Positions 6,267 through 13,407 of a DNA stretch of 22,686 bases are shown one piece after another. This stretch comes from an uncultured Clostridia bacterium (GTDB lineage: Bacteria; Bacillota; Clostridia; Christensenellales; UBA1242), in the NCBI GenBank assembly GCA_948434855.1, contig CAOJFR010000018.1, positions 1 through 22,686 on the forward strand. The letters run 5' to 3'. The position numbers were made by a program, and so were the translations under genes. Position 1 is the first letter of the stretch, and each line of letters begins with the position of its first letter. Below the pieces are notes generated by a model, which did no database searches, was not told the origin of the DNA, and saw only the letters and a program-made list of their open reading frames with translations.

Positions 6267-7406
6267 ATGTATTTAGCATTATATAGAAAATATAGACCAA
6301 AAATATTTGATGAGGTTATTGGACAGGATCATATTGTTAAAACGCTAATTAATCAAATTAAGCTCGATAAGATTTCTCATGCTTATCTGTTTACTGGAAG
6401 CAGAGGAACGGGAAAGACTAGTACAGCAAAAATTTTTGCAAGAGCAATTAATTGTATGGACCCTGTTAATGGTTCACCATGCGGTGAATGTGAAGTTTGT
6501 AAGTCTTTGGAAGGCACTAATATTGATGTTTTAGAGATAGATGCTGCTTCTAACAATGGTGTTGATGAAATTAGGGATCTTAGAGAAAAAGTTAAGTATC
6601 CGCCAGTTGTTGGAAAATATAAAGTTTATATTATTGACGAAGTTCATATGCTTTCGTCTAGTGCATTTAATGCACTTTTAAAGACTTTGGAAGAACCTCC
6701 TAAGCATACTGTGTTTATTTTGGCTACTACTGAAGTTCATAAACTTCCTGCAACAATACTTTCTAGATGTTTGAGATTTGATTATAAGCTTGTTTCGCTT
6801 GATGATTTGTCTTCACTTTTAAAAAGAGTTCTTGATAGTGAAAATATTAAATATGATGCTCAGAGCATTAACACACTTGCTAGGGCAGGTGAAGGAAGCG
6901 TGAGAGATACACTTTCTATTGCTGACAGGTGCGTGTCTTTTGCTGGTGACACACTTACTTATGAAAAAGTTATTTCAGTTCTTGGCATTGCTGAAAGAGA
7001 AATTTTAATAAATATTACAAATAAGATTTTAAGCAAACAAACTGGTGAAGCTCTTGTTGAATTGGATGGAGTGCTTTCAAGTGGAAAGAGTCCTTTGGTG
7101 TTTTCAAATGACCTTATTGCATATTTTAGGGATTTGCTTTTGGTTTATACCCTTGGCGATAAATCAAGAGAAATTGTTGTGGTTAAAGATGATATTTATG
7201 AATCAATGAAAATGCAATCGACCAAAGAAAATTATGCGGTTATTGTTAAGGCAATTGAAATGCTTAGTGGTGTTGAGCAAGAGCTTAGGTATAGTGCTCA
7301 GCCGAGAATTGTGCTTGAGACTGCCATAATTAAAATTATTAATGACAGCTCTTTGATTGAGAGAATTCAAAAACTTGAAGATGAGATTAAGAATTTTCCC
7401 AGCTAA
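6267..7406 (+). CDS. dnaX: DNA polymerase III gamma subunit (frame 0 of dnaX)
   Basis: A 379-residue clamp-loader ATPase. Visible motifs: Walker A GSRGTGKT (44-51), zinc cysteines C63, C72, C75, C78, Walker B IIDEVH (122-127) and the sensor/arginine-finger SRC (166-168), followed by the lid and collar domains. It opens the beta clamp and loads it on primed DNA with delta and delta'. Frame 0 stops at 7404-7406, directly after the collar domain, so this product has gamma length. The C-terminal tau-type domain continues immediately in the +1 frame (7396-7869). AAGGAG six bases upstream fixes the start. A programmed frameshift, a natural mutation or a one-base assembly error could explain the split. 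Confidence 0.93.
   Translation: MYLALYRKYRPKIFDEVIGQDHIVKTLINQIKLDKISHAYLFTGSRGTGKTSTAKIFARAINCMDPVNGSPCGECEVCKSLEGTNIDVLEIDAASNNGVDEIRDLREKVKYPPVVGKYKVYIIDEVHMLSSSAFNALLKTLEEPPKHTVFILATTEVHKLPATILSRCLRFDYKLVSLDDLSSLLKRVLDSENIKYDAQSINTLARAGEGSVRDTLSIADRCVSFAGDTLTYEKVISVLGIAEREILINITNKILSKQTGEALVELDGVLSSGKSPLVFSNDLIAYFRDLLLVYTLGDKSREIVVVKDDIYESMKMQSTKENYAVIVKAIEMLSGVEQELRYSAQPRIVLETAIIKIINDSSLIERIQKLEDEIKNFPS
7395..7406 (+). promoter_or_regulatory. Candidate +1 frameshift site in dnaX
   Basis: Frame 0 reads TTT CCC AGC TAA. Shifting by +1 turns TTT into TTC and CCC into CCA, so both the Phe and Pro tRNAs could re-pair with synonymous codons just before a stop. The +1 frame is open from 7357, so a shift must occur within 7357-7404, and this is the best slip site in that interval. 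A near-palindrome GCTAAGCGCTCAGC (7402-7415) overlaps the stop. Confidence 0.5.
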
Positions 7407-7869
7407 GCGCTCAGCATTAAAAAACGCAAAGTTGCCTAATGATTTAGTTGAAAATGAAGAAAAAACAACTATTTCTACAGAAGTAAATAAAGTTAAAGAT
7501 GAAACATTTCAAAATTTTTCTGAAGTATCAAAGCAAGAAATAATTGAATTTGAAGATAAAAAAACTTTGGATGCAGGTTTTGAAATTTTGGGAGATTTAC
7601 TTGGATTTTTAAGAAAGCAAAAATATATGTCTGCACTTATGGCTTGCAGACAAATTAGCGAAGTTTGTGTTAATGGCAAAATTGTTGAAATTGATTTTGA
7701 TGAAGAATCTGCAACAGAAACATTTGCAGATGAAAAAATAATATCTCAGATTAATGAATTTTTTGCTGGGCGAGGACTAAGTTTTAAATTTAAAAATAAA
7801 GAAGATACAAGAAACCCTGCTGATGAGCTTAATGATTTGCTTGGCGGAAATCTTGTTAAAACTCGTTAA
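7396..7869 (+). CDS. dnaX: DnaX tau-specific C-terminal domain, +1 frame
   Basis: About 157 residues open in the frame +1 to dnaX. A charged linker (KRSALKNAKLPNDLVENEEKT and onward) leads to a folded C-terminal domain (GFEILGDLLGFLRKQKYMSALMA, then VCVNGKIVEIDFDEE, and ADEKIISQINEFFAGRGLSFKFK), the usual layout of the end of Firmicutes tau. No ribosome binding site precedes any internal ATG, so it is unlikely to be translated alone. It keeps coding character across its length, which argues against old decay. Joined to frame 0 it gives a tau-like protein of about 534 residues. Confidence 0.75.
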   Translation, partial: FPAKRSALKNAKLPNDLVENEEKTTISTEVNKVKDETFQNFSEVSKQEIIEFEDKKTLDAGFEILGDLLGFLRKQKYMSALMACRQISEVCVNGKIVEIDFDEESATETFADEKIISQINEFFAGRGLSFKFKNKEDTRNPADELNDLLGGNLVKTR

Positions 7870-7875
7870 TTTTAT

Positions 7876-7903
7876 TTGGAAAAAAAGATAATTTATCTAT
7901 AAT
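7876..7903 (+). promoter_or_regulatory. Promoter of ybaB-recR
   Basis: TTGGAA (7876-7881), 16-nt spacer, TATAAT (7898-7903), between the end of dnaX and the ybaB RBS. Confidence 0.65.
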
Positions 7904-7933
7904 TATATTATATTTATTTTAAGGAGAATTTTT

Positions 7934-8257
7934 ATGAATAACAGATTTGGTGGTTTTGGCGGTGGAAACAATATGCAAGCAATGATGCGTCAGGCTCAAA
8001 AAATGCAACAAGATGCCATGAAAGCTAAAGAAGAACTTGATGAAAGTGTTTTTGAAGGTAGTGCAAGCGGCGGACTAGTTAGGGTGGAAATTAACGGAAA
8101 GTGCGATATGCTTAGTGTTAAGATTGACAGCTCTATTGTTGACCCAGATGATACAGAAATGATTGAAGATATGGTTGTTGCTGCATTTAACGATGCTAAG
8201 GCAAAGTTAGATAAAATGAAAGAAAGCAAGCTTGGAGCATTTGGGGGTCTTATTTAG
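7934..8257 (+). CDS. ybaB: Nucleoid-associated protein YbaB/EbfC
   Basis: A 107-residue YbaB/EbfC family protein, a small dimeric DNA-binding protein. A Gly/Asn-rich start (NNRFGGFGGGNNMQAMMRQA) leads to a long helix (QKMQQDAMKAKEELDE), then the strands FEGSASGGLVRVEINGKCDMLSVKID and the closing helix. AAGGAG lies at 7921-7926, seven bases before the ATG. It sits between dnaX and recR, the classic dnaX-ybaB-recR cluster of bacteria. Its stop overlaps the recR GTG by one base, indicating translational coupling. Confidence 0.93.
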   Translation: MNNRFGGFGGGNNMQAMMRQAQKMQQDAMKAKEELDESVFEGSASGGLVRVEINGKCDMLSVKIDSSIVDPDDTEMIEDMVVAAFNDAKAKLDKMKESKLGAFGGLI

Positions 8258-8853
8258 TGGATATCAATCAGATTGAACCCATTGCAAGACTTATTAATGA
8301 ATTTTCAAAACTTCCTTCAGTTGGCAGAAAAACAGCAGAAAGATATGCTTATCATATTATTAGATCAAGCGACGAAAGAGCTAAAAATTTTGCTGACAGC
8401 ATTTTAGAATGTAAGGCTAAAATTAAGTTTTGTGAGGTTTGTGGAAATTATACAGATAGTTCGCCTTGTAGAATTTGCAGAGAACGTTCAGCAAATTTGC
8501 TTTGCGTTGTTAAAGAGCCTAAGGATGCTATGGCTATTGAAAAGACTGGTAGTTTTAAGGGACAATATCATATTTTGCATGGAACGATTAATCCTCTTGC
8601 TGGTGTTGGTCCCAATGATATTAGGCTTAAAGAGCTTCTTGGCAGAATTGATGAGTTTAAAACAAACGAGGTTATTATTGCAACAAACCCAGATGTTGAA
8701 GGTGAGGCAACAGCAATGTATATTGCGAAGCTTTTGAAGCCTTTGGGCGTTAAGGTTTCTAGAATTGCTCAAGGAATTTCTATGGGAAGCGAACTTGAAT
8801 ATGCCGATGAGGTTACACTTTCAAAAGCACTTAGTGATAGAAAGGAAATGTAA
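8257..8853 (+). CDS. recR: Recombination mediator RecR
   Basis: A 198-residue RecR, which with RecO helps load RecA at gaps in damaged DNA. In order: a helix-hairpin-helix segment (FSKLPSVGRKTAERYAYHII), a four-cysteine zinc finger (C59, C62, C71, C74), a TOPRIM domain (LLCVVKEPKDAMAIEKTG, then ATNPDVEGEAT at 142-152) and the closing ISMGSELEYADEVTLSKAL. The start is GTG at 8257 within TAGTG, overlapping the ybaB stop; GGGGG about nine bases upstream may act as RBS. Length is standard. Confidence 0.95.
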   Translation: MDINQIEPIARLINEFSKLPSVGRKTAERYAYHIIRSSDERAKNFADSILECKAKIKFCEVCGNYTDSSPCRICRERSANLLCVVKEPKDAMAIEKTGSFKGQYHILHGTINPLAGVGPNDIRLKELLGRIDEFKTNEVIIATNPDVEGEATAMYIAKLLKPLGVKVSRIAQGISMGSELEYADEVTLSKALSDRKEM

Positions 8854-8855
8854 TA

Positions 8856-9296
8856 ATGAAAAATAATGAAAACACAGAAGATTATGAAGTTGATTCTAAG
8901 TTAAACAATGAAGAAAAAAATAGTTCGCAGAATTTAACCTCGCTTAAAGAAAAAGATTTTTTTAAGGAGGCAAGGGAAGAACAGAAAGTTTTGGATAGAA
9001 AGCCATCGGCTTTAGAGCAATCTTTGGTTGGAAAGTTTTTTAAAAATTTATGTTATTATCTTAGATTTACGGTTTCGCCATTTATTCTTGCACTTTTTTC
9101 TGCACTTTGCATTTATGCTGTTATGTTTTTTAATGGAAGAATCCTTATTTATATTGAAATTGGCAATGAGAGTTTAAGACAATCTTCTGCACTTATGCTT
9201 ATTATTTTTTCGTTATTTTTGGGCGTGTTTGCTATGTTATTATTTTTGAGCATTGGTTTGAATATTAAAAAATGCATAAAAAAAAGGAACAAATAA
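8856..9296 (+). CDS. Two-TM membrane protein downstream of recR
   Basis: A 146-residue protein of unknown function. The first ~65 residues are hydrophilic and rich in Glu, Lys and Asn, so probably cytoplasmic. Two hydrophobic helices follow, about 76-95 (SPFILALFSALCIYAVMFF) and 113-136 (LMLIIFSLFLGVFAMLLFLSIGL), ending in a lysine-rich tail (KKCIKKRNK) consistent with both ends inside. The ATG comes two bases after the recR stop, with AAAGGA inside the end of recR, so it is the last gene of that operon. Its stop codon lies inside the terminator hairpin. Confidence 0.8.
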   Translation: MKNNENTEDYEVDSKLNNEEKNSSQNLTSLKEKDFFKEAREEQKVLDRKPSALEQSLVGKFFKNLCYYLRFTVSPFILALFSALCIYAVMFFNGRILIYIEIGNESLRQSSALMLIIFSLFLGVFAMLLFLSIGLNIKKCIKKRNK

Positions 9297-9310
9297 AATT
9301 GTTCCTTTTT
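9281..9310. terminator. Bidirectional terminator overlapping two stop codons
   Basis: AAAAAGGAAC (9281-9290) pairs perfectly with GTTCCTTTTT (9301-9310), 10-nt loop. The plus-strand gene stops at 9296 and a small minus-strand ORF stops at 9309. Confidence 0.88.
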
Positions 9311-9455
9311 ATTTTGTCTTTTGATTTGTTCGCATTTTTCTCTGGTTTAAGGATTCTTGTTTTTTGTTTTTAATGAAGCCAGAGAGATTTTTGCTTATAT
9401 TTTTTAAATCGCTAGCATAAAGTGTGTTTTTGTTATAGTTAGAGGATTTTTTCAT
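9309..9455 (-). CDS. Small basic protein, 48 residues
   Basis: A short minus-strand frame encoding 48 residues, very rich in Lys, Asn and Ser (MKKSSNYNKNTLYASDLKN and onward, ending NQKTK), with no cysteine or membrane segment. It would be strongly basic. Support: an ATG, a continuous frame, and a stop placed at the edge of a symmetrical terminator, as for convergent gene pairs. Against: no clear Shine-Dalgarno and chance ORFs of this size are common. A 19-bp palindrome (9463-9481) lies 8 nt upstream and could be an operator. No family recognised; size and charge would suit a nucleic-acid-binding or small spore protein, but that is speculation. Confidence 0.4.
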   Translation of the reverse strand: MKKSSNYNKNTLYASDLKNISKNLSGFIKNKKQESLNQRKMRTNQKTK

Positions 9456-9462
9456 ATTATTA

Positions 9463-9481
9463 TGATTGATTTAATCAATCA
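9463..9481. promoter_or_regulatory. 19-bp perfect palindrome, possible operator
   Basis: TGATTGATT and AATCAATCA flank one central T. It lies immediately upstream of the small minus-strand ORF. No T-run follows, so it is more like a dimeric regulator site than a terminator. Confidence 0.4.
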
Positions 9482-9526
9482 CTTTTATACAAAAATAAAA
9501 AAAGATAGAGAGATAATTTAGTGAGG

Positions 9527-9616
9527 ATGTTTTTCTTTGGAGTTAGACCTGTTATTTACGGGTCTATTATATCTTATGCTGAAAATTTTATTTTGATAAT
9601 AGTTATTAAAAATTAA
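9527..9616 (+). pseudogene. Possible membrane-protein remnant (29 codons)
   Basis: Open frame MFFFGVRPVIYGSIISY and onward, hydrophobic, with a FGVRP motif reminiscent of the region before a membrane helix in chromate-transporter-like proteins. GAGG directly abuts the ATG with no spacing. It may be a decayed fragment or chance. Apart from this, the small minus-strand ORF and the palindrome, I see no other gene in 9297-9635. Confidence 0.15.
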
Positions 9617-9635
9617 TAGTTATTTTTTTAAAGCA

Positions 9636-9664
9636 TTGACATAACTATATTATTTTGTTATTAT
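9636..9664 (+). promoter_or_regulatory. Promoter of the three-TM protein gene
   Basis: TTGACA (9636-9641), 17-nt spacer, TATTAT (9659-9664), then AAGGAG at 9671-9676, eight bases before the ATG at 9685. Confidence 0.8.
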
Positions 9665-9684
9665 TTAACTAAGGAGAAAAGATT

Positions 9685-10005
9685 ATGGTAGATAACAGCA
9701 AAGCAGTTAGAAAACAAATTCTAGATGTAATTGGTTGTATTGCAGCAGCTATTACAATTTTGACTTATGTGGTTTTATGTATTAATGCTCAGTGGACTTT
9801 TATTCCTTCAGATTCATTTATAATGAATGTGCTTAAGGTAATCCAAACATATGCCCCATTAGTTGTTGTTGGAATTGTTGGACTTGAATTTGTTGCAAAT
9901 AAAAACTTGATTATTAGAATTATTTTCTACATTTTTATTGCAATTATAGTGATTTTCATGTTCTTCCCTGGAACTTGGGAAAACATGGTTGGCATTATTA
10001 AATAA
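9685..10005 (+). CDS. Small membrane protein with three TM helices
   Basis: A 106-residue hydrophobic protein with a short charged N-terminus (MVDNSKAVRKQILD) and three predicted membrane helices: about 13-33 (VIGCIAAAITILTYVVLCI), 56-72 (YAPLVVVGIVGLEFVA) and 76-96 (LIIRIIFYIFIAIIVIFMFFP). I recognise no family and see no catalytic motif. It has a good promoter, a strong RBS and its own terminator, so it is a monocistronic gene that is probably well expressed. Abundant small membrane proteins of this kind are common in Clostridia, with functions mostly unknown. Confidence 0.85.
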   Translation: MVDNSKAVRKQILDVIGCIAAAITILTYVVLCINAQWTFIPSDSFIMNVLKVIQTYAPLVVVGIVGLEFVANKNLIIRIIFYIFIAIIVIFMFFPGTWENMVGIIK

Positions 10006-10014
10006 TGACAACTT

Positions 10015-10047
10015 AAACACACCCTTTTGTTTTGAGGGTGTGTTTTT
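10015..10047 (+). terminator. Intrinsic terminator
   Basis: AAACACACCCT (10015-10025) pairs with AGGGTGTGTTT (10035-10045), 9-nt loop, T-run after. It closes the small membrane protein gene. Confidence 0.9.
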
Positions 10048-10113
10048 ATTGTGTCACGGGTTTGAGCTTATTTGATTTTTGTGTGGTATGCTTATTTTAT
10101 AGAGGAGAATACT

Positions 10114-11382
10114 ATGCAAAATATTATAGAAATTATTGAAAAAAACAATAGGCTTAGTTTGGTTAAAGAATATGAGCCAATAGTTTGTGGAAACACAAAC
10201 TATTATATTAAATTTAGTTTCGGAGAAGACTGGGAAAAATGCGTGAGCAAAACAGCCTTTTTTGTTGTTGAAGGAAAAAAGATTCCTGTTGCATTTGAGG
10301 GCGACACTTGCAATATTCCTGCAATGCCTAACATGAGTTCTTTTTTGGTGTTTTTGGTGGCTGCATCTGATGATAATGCTATTTTATCTTCAACCCCAAT
10401 AAAGCTTAATTTGGAACGTAATCCTTCAATGGATAAGCTTAAAAAAACTGATCCATTTAAAAGTTATTATGCGGCACTTCTTGGAGCTATAAATAAAGTT
10501 GAAAGCGGAAAAATTAAGGTTGCCGAAGTTGAATTTGCAAAAAATTCTGAAAAATCAAAAGAGGCAGAATTTGCAACAATATCAGAAAAGTCTAACAGTC
10601 AAGTTAGCAAATTTGGTGATGAAGAAATTGAAGGAATAAAATATTTTAGAAACAAGATTTTGATTGATGGAAAAAGTGTTGCTTGCCAAGGCGATATTTC
10701 AAATCCTAACCTTTTAATTAATGGAAACTTTATAATAAATCAGCGTGGTGGAACAATTTATTCAACCGTAAATAAATATACTGTTGATAGATGGAAGCTT
10801 GTTAATGGAACTTTGGAAGTTAAGACAAATGGCATTCTTTTGAACGGAACAATAACTCAAACTTTTGAAAACTCCCCAACAGGTGAGCTTACTGCTTCTG
10901 TAGATAGGTCTAATGGTGAAGTTGACGCAAGTTATGAAAATGGAGTATTTACAATATCAGCTCAAAATGTTTTGATTGGTTGGGCTAAGCTTGAAGTGGG
11001 AAATGTTGCAACATTATTTTGCCCAAAAAGTGTTGAAGTGGAGAATTTGGACTGTAAGAGATATTATGTTAGCATTGGAAAAAATGGATGGGAAATTTTT
11101 GGCAATGGAGTGAATTCTTCAACAACCAAGAGCACAATTTTGATTTTGTTGCCAGTTGAGATGAGAGTTAGACCAACATTTTCATATTCTGGAAATTTTA
11201 GGTTGCTTCTTGGTGGAAGTGCTCCTAGTGTTTCTAAACTTGAAAATGATGGATATGCTTCTTCTCCTAGAGTTATGTGTATTGATGCAACAAGCACGGG
11301 GCTTTCTACTTCAAACGCAGCATCAATACTTGGTGCAAATAATTCTAATGCAAAGCTTATGTTTGATGCAGAAATTTATTAA
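10114..11382 (+). CDS. Phage tail-fibre/baseplate-like protein
   Basis: A 422-residue protein with the parts of a phage fibre or upper-baseplate protein. Residues about 18-100 (YYIKFSFGEDWEKCVSKTAFFVVEGKKIP and on) resemble the N-terminal beta-sandwich of such proteins. A Lys/Glu linker with an imperfect repeat (EFAKNSEKS, EFATISEKS at about 140-160) follows. Residues 198-230 (NPNLLINGNFIINQRG and YTVDRWKL) are a hallmark of many phage tail fibre proteins. The C-terminal half is beta-rich. The ATG at 10114 has GAGGAG seven bases upstream; an upstream in-frame ATG lacks this. No other phage gene surrounds it, so it is an orphan: a domesticated fibre, a prophage relic, or a surface-binding protein. 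Confidence 0.75.
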   Translation: MQNIIEIIEKNNRLSLVKEYEPIVCGNTNYYIKFSFGEDWEKCVSKTAFFVVEGKKIPVAFEGDTCNIPAMPNMSSFLVFLVAASDDNAILSSTPIKLNLERNPSMDKLKKTDPFKSYYAALLGAINKVESGKIKVAEVEFAKNSEKSKEAEFATISEKSNSQVSKFGDEEIEGIKYFRNKILIDGKSVACQGDISNPNLLINGNFIINQRGGTIYSTVNKYTVDRWKLVNGTLEVKTNGILLNGTITQTFENSPTGELTASVDRSNGEVDASYENGVFTISAQNVLIGWAKLEVGNVATLFCPKSVEVENLDCKRYYVSIGKNGWEIFGNGVNSSTTKSTILILLPVEMRVRPTFSYSGNFRLLLGGSAPSVSKLENDGYASSPRVMCIDATSTGLSTSNAASILGANNSNAKLMFDAEIY

Positions 11383-11383
11383 A

Positions 11384-11409
11384 AAAAATCCTGAATTGTC
11401 AGGATTTTT
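11384..11409. terminator. Bidirectional terminator
   Basis: AAAAATCCTGA (11384-11394) pairs with TCAGGATTTTT (11399-11409), 4-nt loop. It separates the fibre-like gene from the convergent metallo-beta-lactamase gene. Confidence 0.92.
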
Positions 11410-11414
11410 TTATT

Positions 11415-12608
11415 TTATGCAACGGCATTTGCTGGAAGTTTTCGGTTGTTTTTAAACCACTCAGTATCTTTTAAAATGGTTGTGTTGTTTGAACACAAAA
11501 CTTGCGATTTTGATGTTGGATTGGAGCAAACCACTATTGTGCCGTTGAATGAAGTGAATTGATTTGCACTATAGTTTATGCAAAGTGATGTAACATAAAT
11601 TTGGTTAGTGTAAATTGAAACATTATTAATAAATTCTTGTGTAGGGAACTGGTTTTCATTTTTGCTGGTATATTCACTGCTTCCTGCAACACAAGTTACT
11701 ACAACAATTTTTGGTTGTATAACTTCCAACAGTTCTGAGCAGGAAGATGTTTTTGAACCATGATGACCAGCTTTATAAAGTTCTACTTCACCAAGATGGT
11801 TTTCACTTTCTGCACTTATTAATGAAAGTTCGCCTTCTTTTTCAAGGTCGCCAGTGAACAGATATGATTTGTCTTTACCTTGTTTAATTTCAAAACAAAC
11901 TGAATAATTGTTTTCTGTGGTGCTTTTTTCTTCATAAAATTTTTGATAAAGGAAATTAAGTTCAACGCCATTGCCAAGGTCATAAGTTTTTTGTGCACCT
12001 GCCTTTGACTGATTAATGCATTCTAATGAAGTATAGTGTTTTGCACCAGAGATTATTGCCTCGCCAAGTTCTCTTTGATAATTGCTGAACATCTTATTGC
12101 TAGAATCTTTATTTGTATTTGAAAAAGTTATAATTGTGCCAATGCTTTTGCCATTTGTGCGATAGTGGTCAAATAAACTTTCTGTGTGCGAATTTGTTGC
12201 GAAGCCAGCATAGTGATCCTCGTGGGCATGAGTGATTATGACATAATCTAAGACATTGTCACCTTCATCAAAATAGTTGTCAACATAGTTTGTTATGTGT
12301 GGAACACTGCTTGCTTTAGAGCCACCATCTACCAAAATTTGAGTATCTCCAACTTTTATTAATACACAGTCGCCAGTATATTTATTGCCAAGCTCTAGGA
12401 AATGTATTGATAGATCACTATTTTCAATTACGCTTGAATTGATAAGCCCAGACGATATGCTTGAGTTGCCACTGACTTTTTCAGGAATTTTATAAGAATC
12501 TGGAAGACTGAATAATATTGTTCCAACGCAACTGACAATGGCTGCAATTATAAAACAAAATATTCCAGTTATTACATTTTTTAATAAAGAGTTTTTTTTC
12601 TTAGCCAT
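11415..12608 (-). CDS. Membrane-anchored ComEC-like metallo-beta-lactamase
   Basis: A 397-residue protein: a basic N-terminus and one membrane helix (about 10-34), a Ser-rich spacer, then a metallo-beta-lactamase-fold domain facing outside. Key motifs are HFLELGNKYTGDCVLIKVGDTQILVDGG (about 69-96), the metal site HAHEDH (127-132), LFTGDLE (aspartate ligand), and KAGHHGSKTSS. This set matches the free-standing ComEC/Rec2 C-terminal domain family, whose nuclease form degrades one DNA strand during uptake; no ComEC channel domain is present. The substrate here is unknown. It overlaps by 8 bp the upstream one-TM gene, so the two are cotranscribed and probably partners. Confidence 0.85.
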   Translation of the reverse strand: MAKKKNSLLKNVITGIFCFIIAAIVSCVGTILFSLPDSYKIPEKVSGNSSISSGLINSSVIENSDLSIHFLELGNKYTGDCVLIKVGDTQILVDGGSKASSVPHITNYVDNYFDEGDNVLDYVIITHAHEDHYAGFATNSHTESLFDHYRTNGKSIGTIITFSNTNKDSSNKMFSNYQRELGEAIISGAKHYTSLECINQSKAGAQKTYDLGNGVELNFLYQKFYEEKSTTENNYSVCFEIKQGKDKSYLFTGDLEKEGELSLISAESENHLGEVELYKAGHHGSKTSSCSELLEVIQPKIVVVTCVAGSSEYTSKNENQFPTQEFINNVSIYTNQIYVTSLCINYSANQFTSFNGTIVVCSNPTSKSQVLCSNNTTILKDTEWFKNNRKLPANAVA

Positions 12609-13113
12609 TATCTTCCCCCTTTAAAACAAAAATGTTTCTTATGAGCTTAACTGTGCTATACTTTTTTGCTGGGGAAGTGTAAACAGCATAATATATACCT
12701 TCTTTGGTTTCGTCAACCTTGTCTACCTTAACTTCATCTTGAGTCTCATCAGCCCTATAATAATAGGTGACGGAGAATTTGTTTGAAACATCTTTTCCAA
12801 AGGAAATGCACTTTACGCCTAGCTCTGAGTAATATTTTACATCTTCTTCTTTTCCAATGTAAACGTCTGCACTGCCGTTTGCATATGTAACCATTTCATA
12901 GACATCATTTTTTGTTATAAGTTTGGTTGTTAAAAAACCTGCAAGCAGGCCAACTAAAATACTTGCTGCAATAATAATCCAGCTTATGCCCATTTTGCTA
13001 AGAGATTTTTTTGACTTTTTTATATTTTTTTCTGAAACTAAACTTGCAGCTGACTTTTTTATTTTGCTGTTGTTATGTTTAACCTTTGTGGCTTTCATTT
13101 TAGAATAGTCCAT
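12601..13113 (-). CDS. One-TM protein, operon partner of the metallo-beta-lactamase
   Basis: A 170-residue protein of unknown family. The first ~40 residues are lysine-rich and cytoplasmic, followed by one membrane helix (about 43-66, ISWIIIAASILVGLLAGFLTT). The outer part is a compact mixed alpha/beta region (VYEMVTYANGSADVYIGKEEDVKYYSELGVKCISFGKDVS and on). The layout, a short tail, one helix and a small extracytoplasmic domain, resembles SPOR-like or other peptidoglycan-binding accessory proteins, but no motif proves it. An AAGGAG site precedes the ATG, and the 3' end overlaps the next gene by 8 bp, giving translational coupling. Confidence 0.8.
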   Translation of the reverse strand: MDYSKMKATKVKHNNSKIKKSAASLVSEKNIKKSKKSLSKMGISWIIIAASILVGLLAGFLTTKLITKNDVYEMVTYANGSADVYIGKEEDVKYYSELGVKCISFGKDVSNKFSVTYYYRADETQDEVKVDKVDETKEGIYYAVYTSPAKKYSTVKLIRNIFVLKGEDNG

Positions 13114-13153
13114 ATTTTCTCCTTATGTGAAATAAAAAAACAATGTTACAATT

Positions 13154-13181
13154 ATGATATAACAAATTTTATAAATTTCAA
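13154..13181 (-). promoter_or_regulatory. Promoter of the metallo-beta-lactamase operon
   Basis: On the minus strand TTGAAA (13181-13176), 16-nt spacer, TATCAT (13159-13154), upstream of the one-TM gene. It is divergent from the tRNA promoter at 13211. Confidence 0.6.
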
Positions 13182-13210
13182 AATTATTGTGACAATGTTT
13201 AAAAATTATG

Positions 13211-13239
13211 TTGACAAAAATAATAAATTATATTATATT
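13211..13239 (+). promoter_or_regulatory. tRNA operon promoter
   Basis: TTGACA (13211-13216), 17-nt spacer, TATATT (13234-13239), 24 nt before the first tRNA. Confidence 0.8.
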
Positions 13240-13263
13240 GTTAGCGTTAAGCTAATTTAGTAT

Positions 13264-13340
13264 GGCGGCATAGCTCAGTTGGCTAGAGCAATCGGTTCAT
13301 ACCCGGCAGGTCATAAGTTCAAATCTTATTGCCGCTACCA
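13264..13340 (+). tRNA. tRNA-Met (CAT), elongator type
   Basis: A 77-nt cloverleaf with encoded CCA. Acceptor GGCGGCA pairs with TGCCGCT (one G-T pair), D stem GCTC/GAGC, anticodon loop TTCATAC with CAT at 13298-13300, and T arm ATAAG-TTCAAAT-CTTAT. The anticodon stem is CGG/CCG next to the loop, not the GGG/CCC of the initiator, so it is the elongator. The outer end of that stem is weak: 13291 A opposite 13307 C, then a T-G pair. Confidence 0.93.
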
Positions 13341-13349
13341 AAACAGTTT

Positions 13350-13378
13350 GCGGGAAGTGAGCAAAAGCCACTTTCCGT
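13350..13378 (+). other. Hairpin between the two tRNAs
   Basis: GCGGGAAGTG (13350-13359) pairs with CACTTTCCGT (13369-13378) over 10 bp including two G-T pairs, 9-nt loop. No T-run follows, so it is more likely a processing structure than a terminator. Confidence 0.5.
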
Positions 13379-13407
13379 GAATAAAGCTTTAAATACAAAT
13401 TTAATAT

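Noticed and set aside
7934..8257. Minus-strand frame 7996-8229 and similar antisense frames over rlmB, recR and the fibre gene
   Set aside because: They are shadows of well-supported plus-strand genes with conserved motifs and have no signals of their own.
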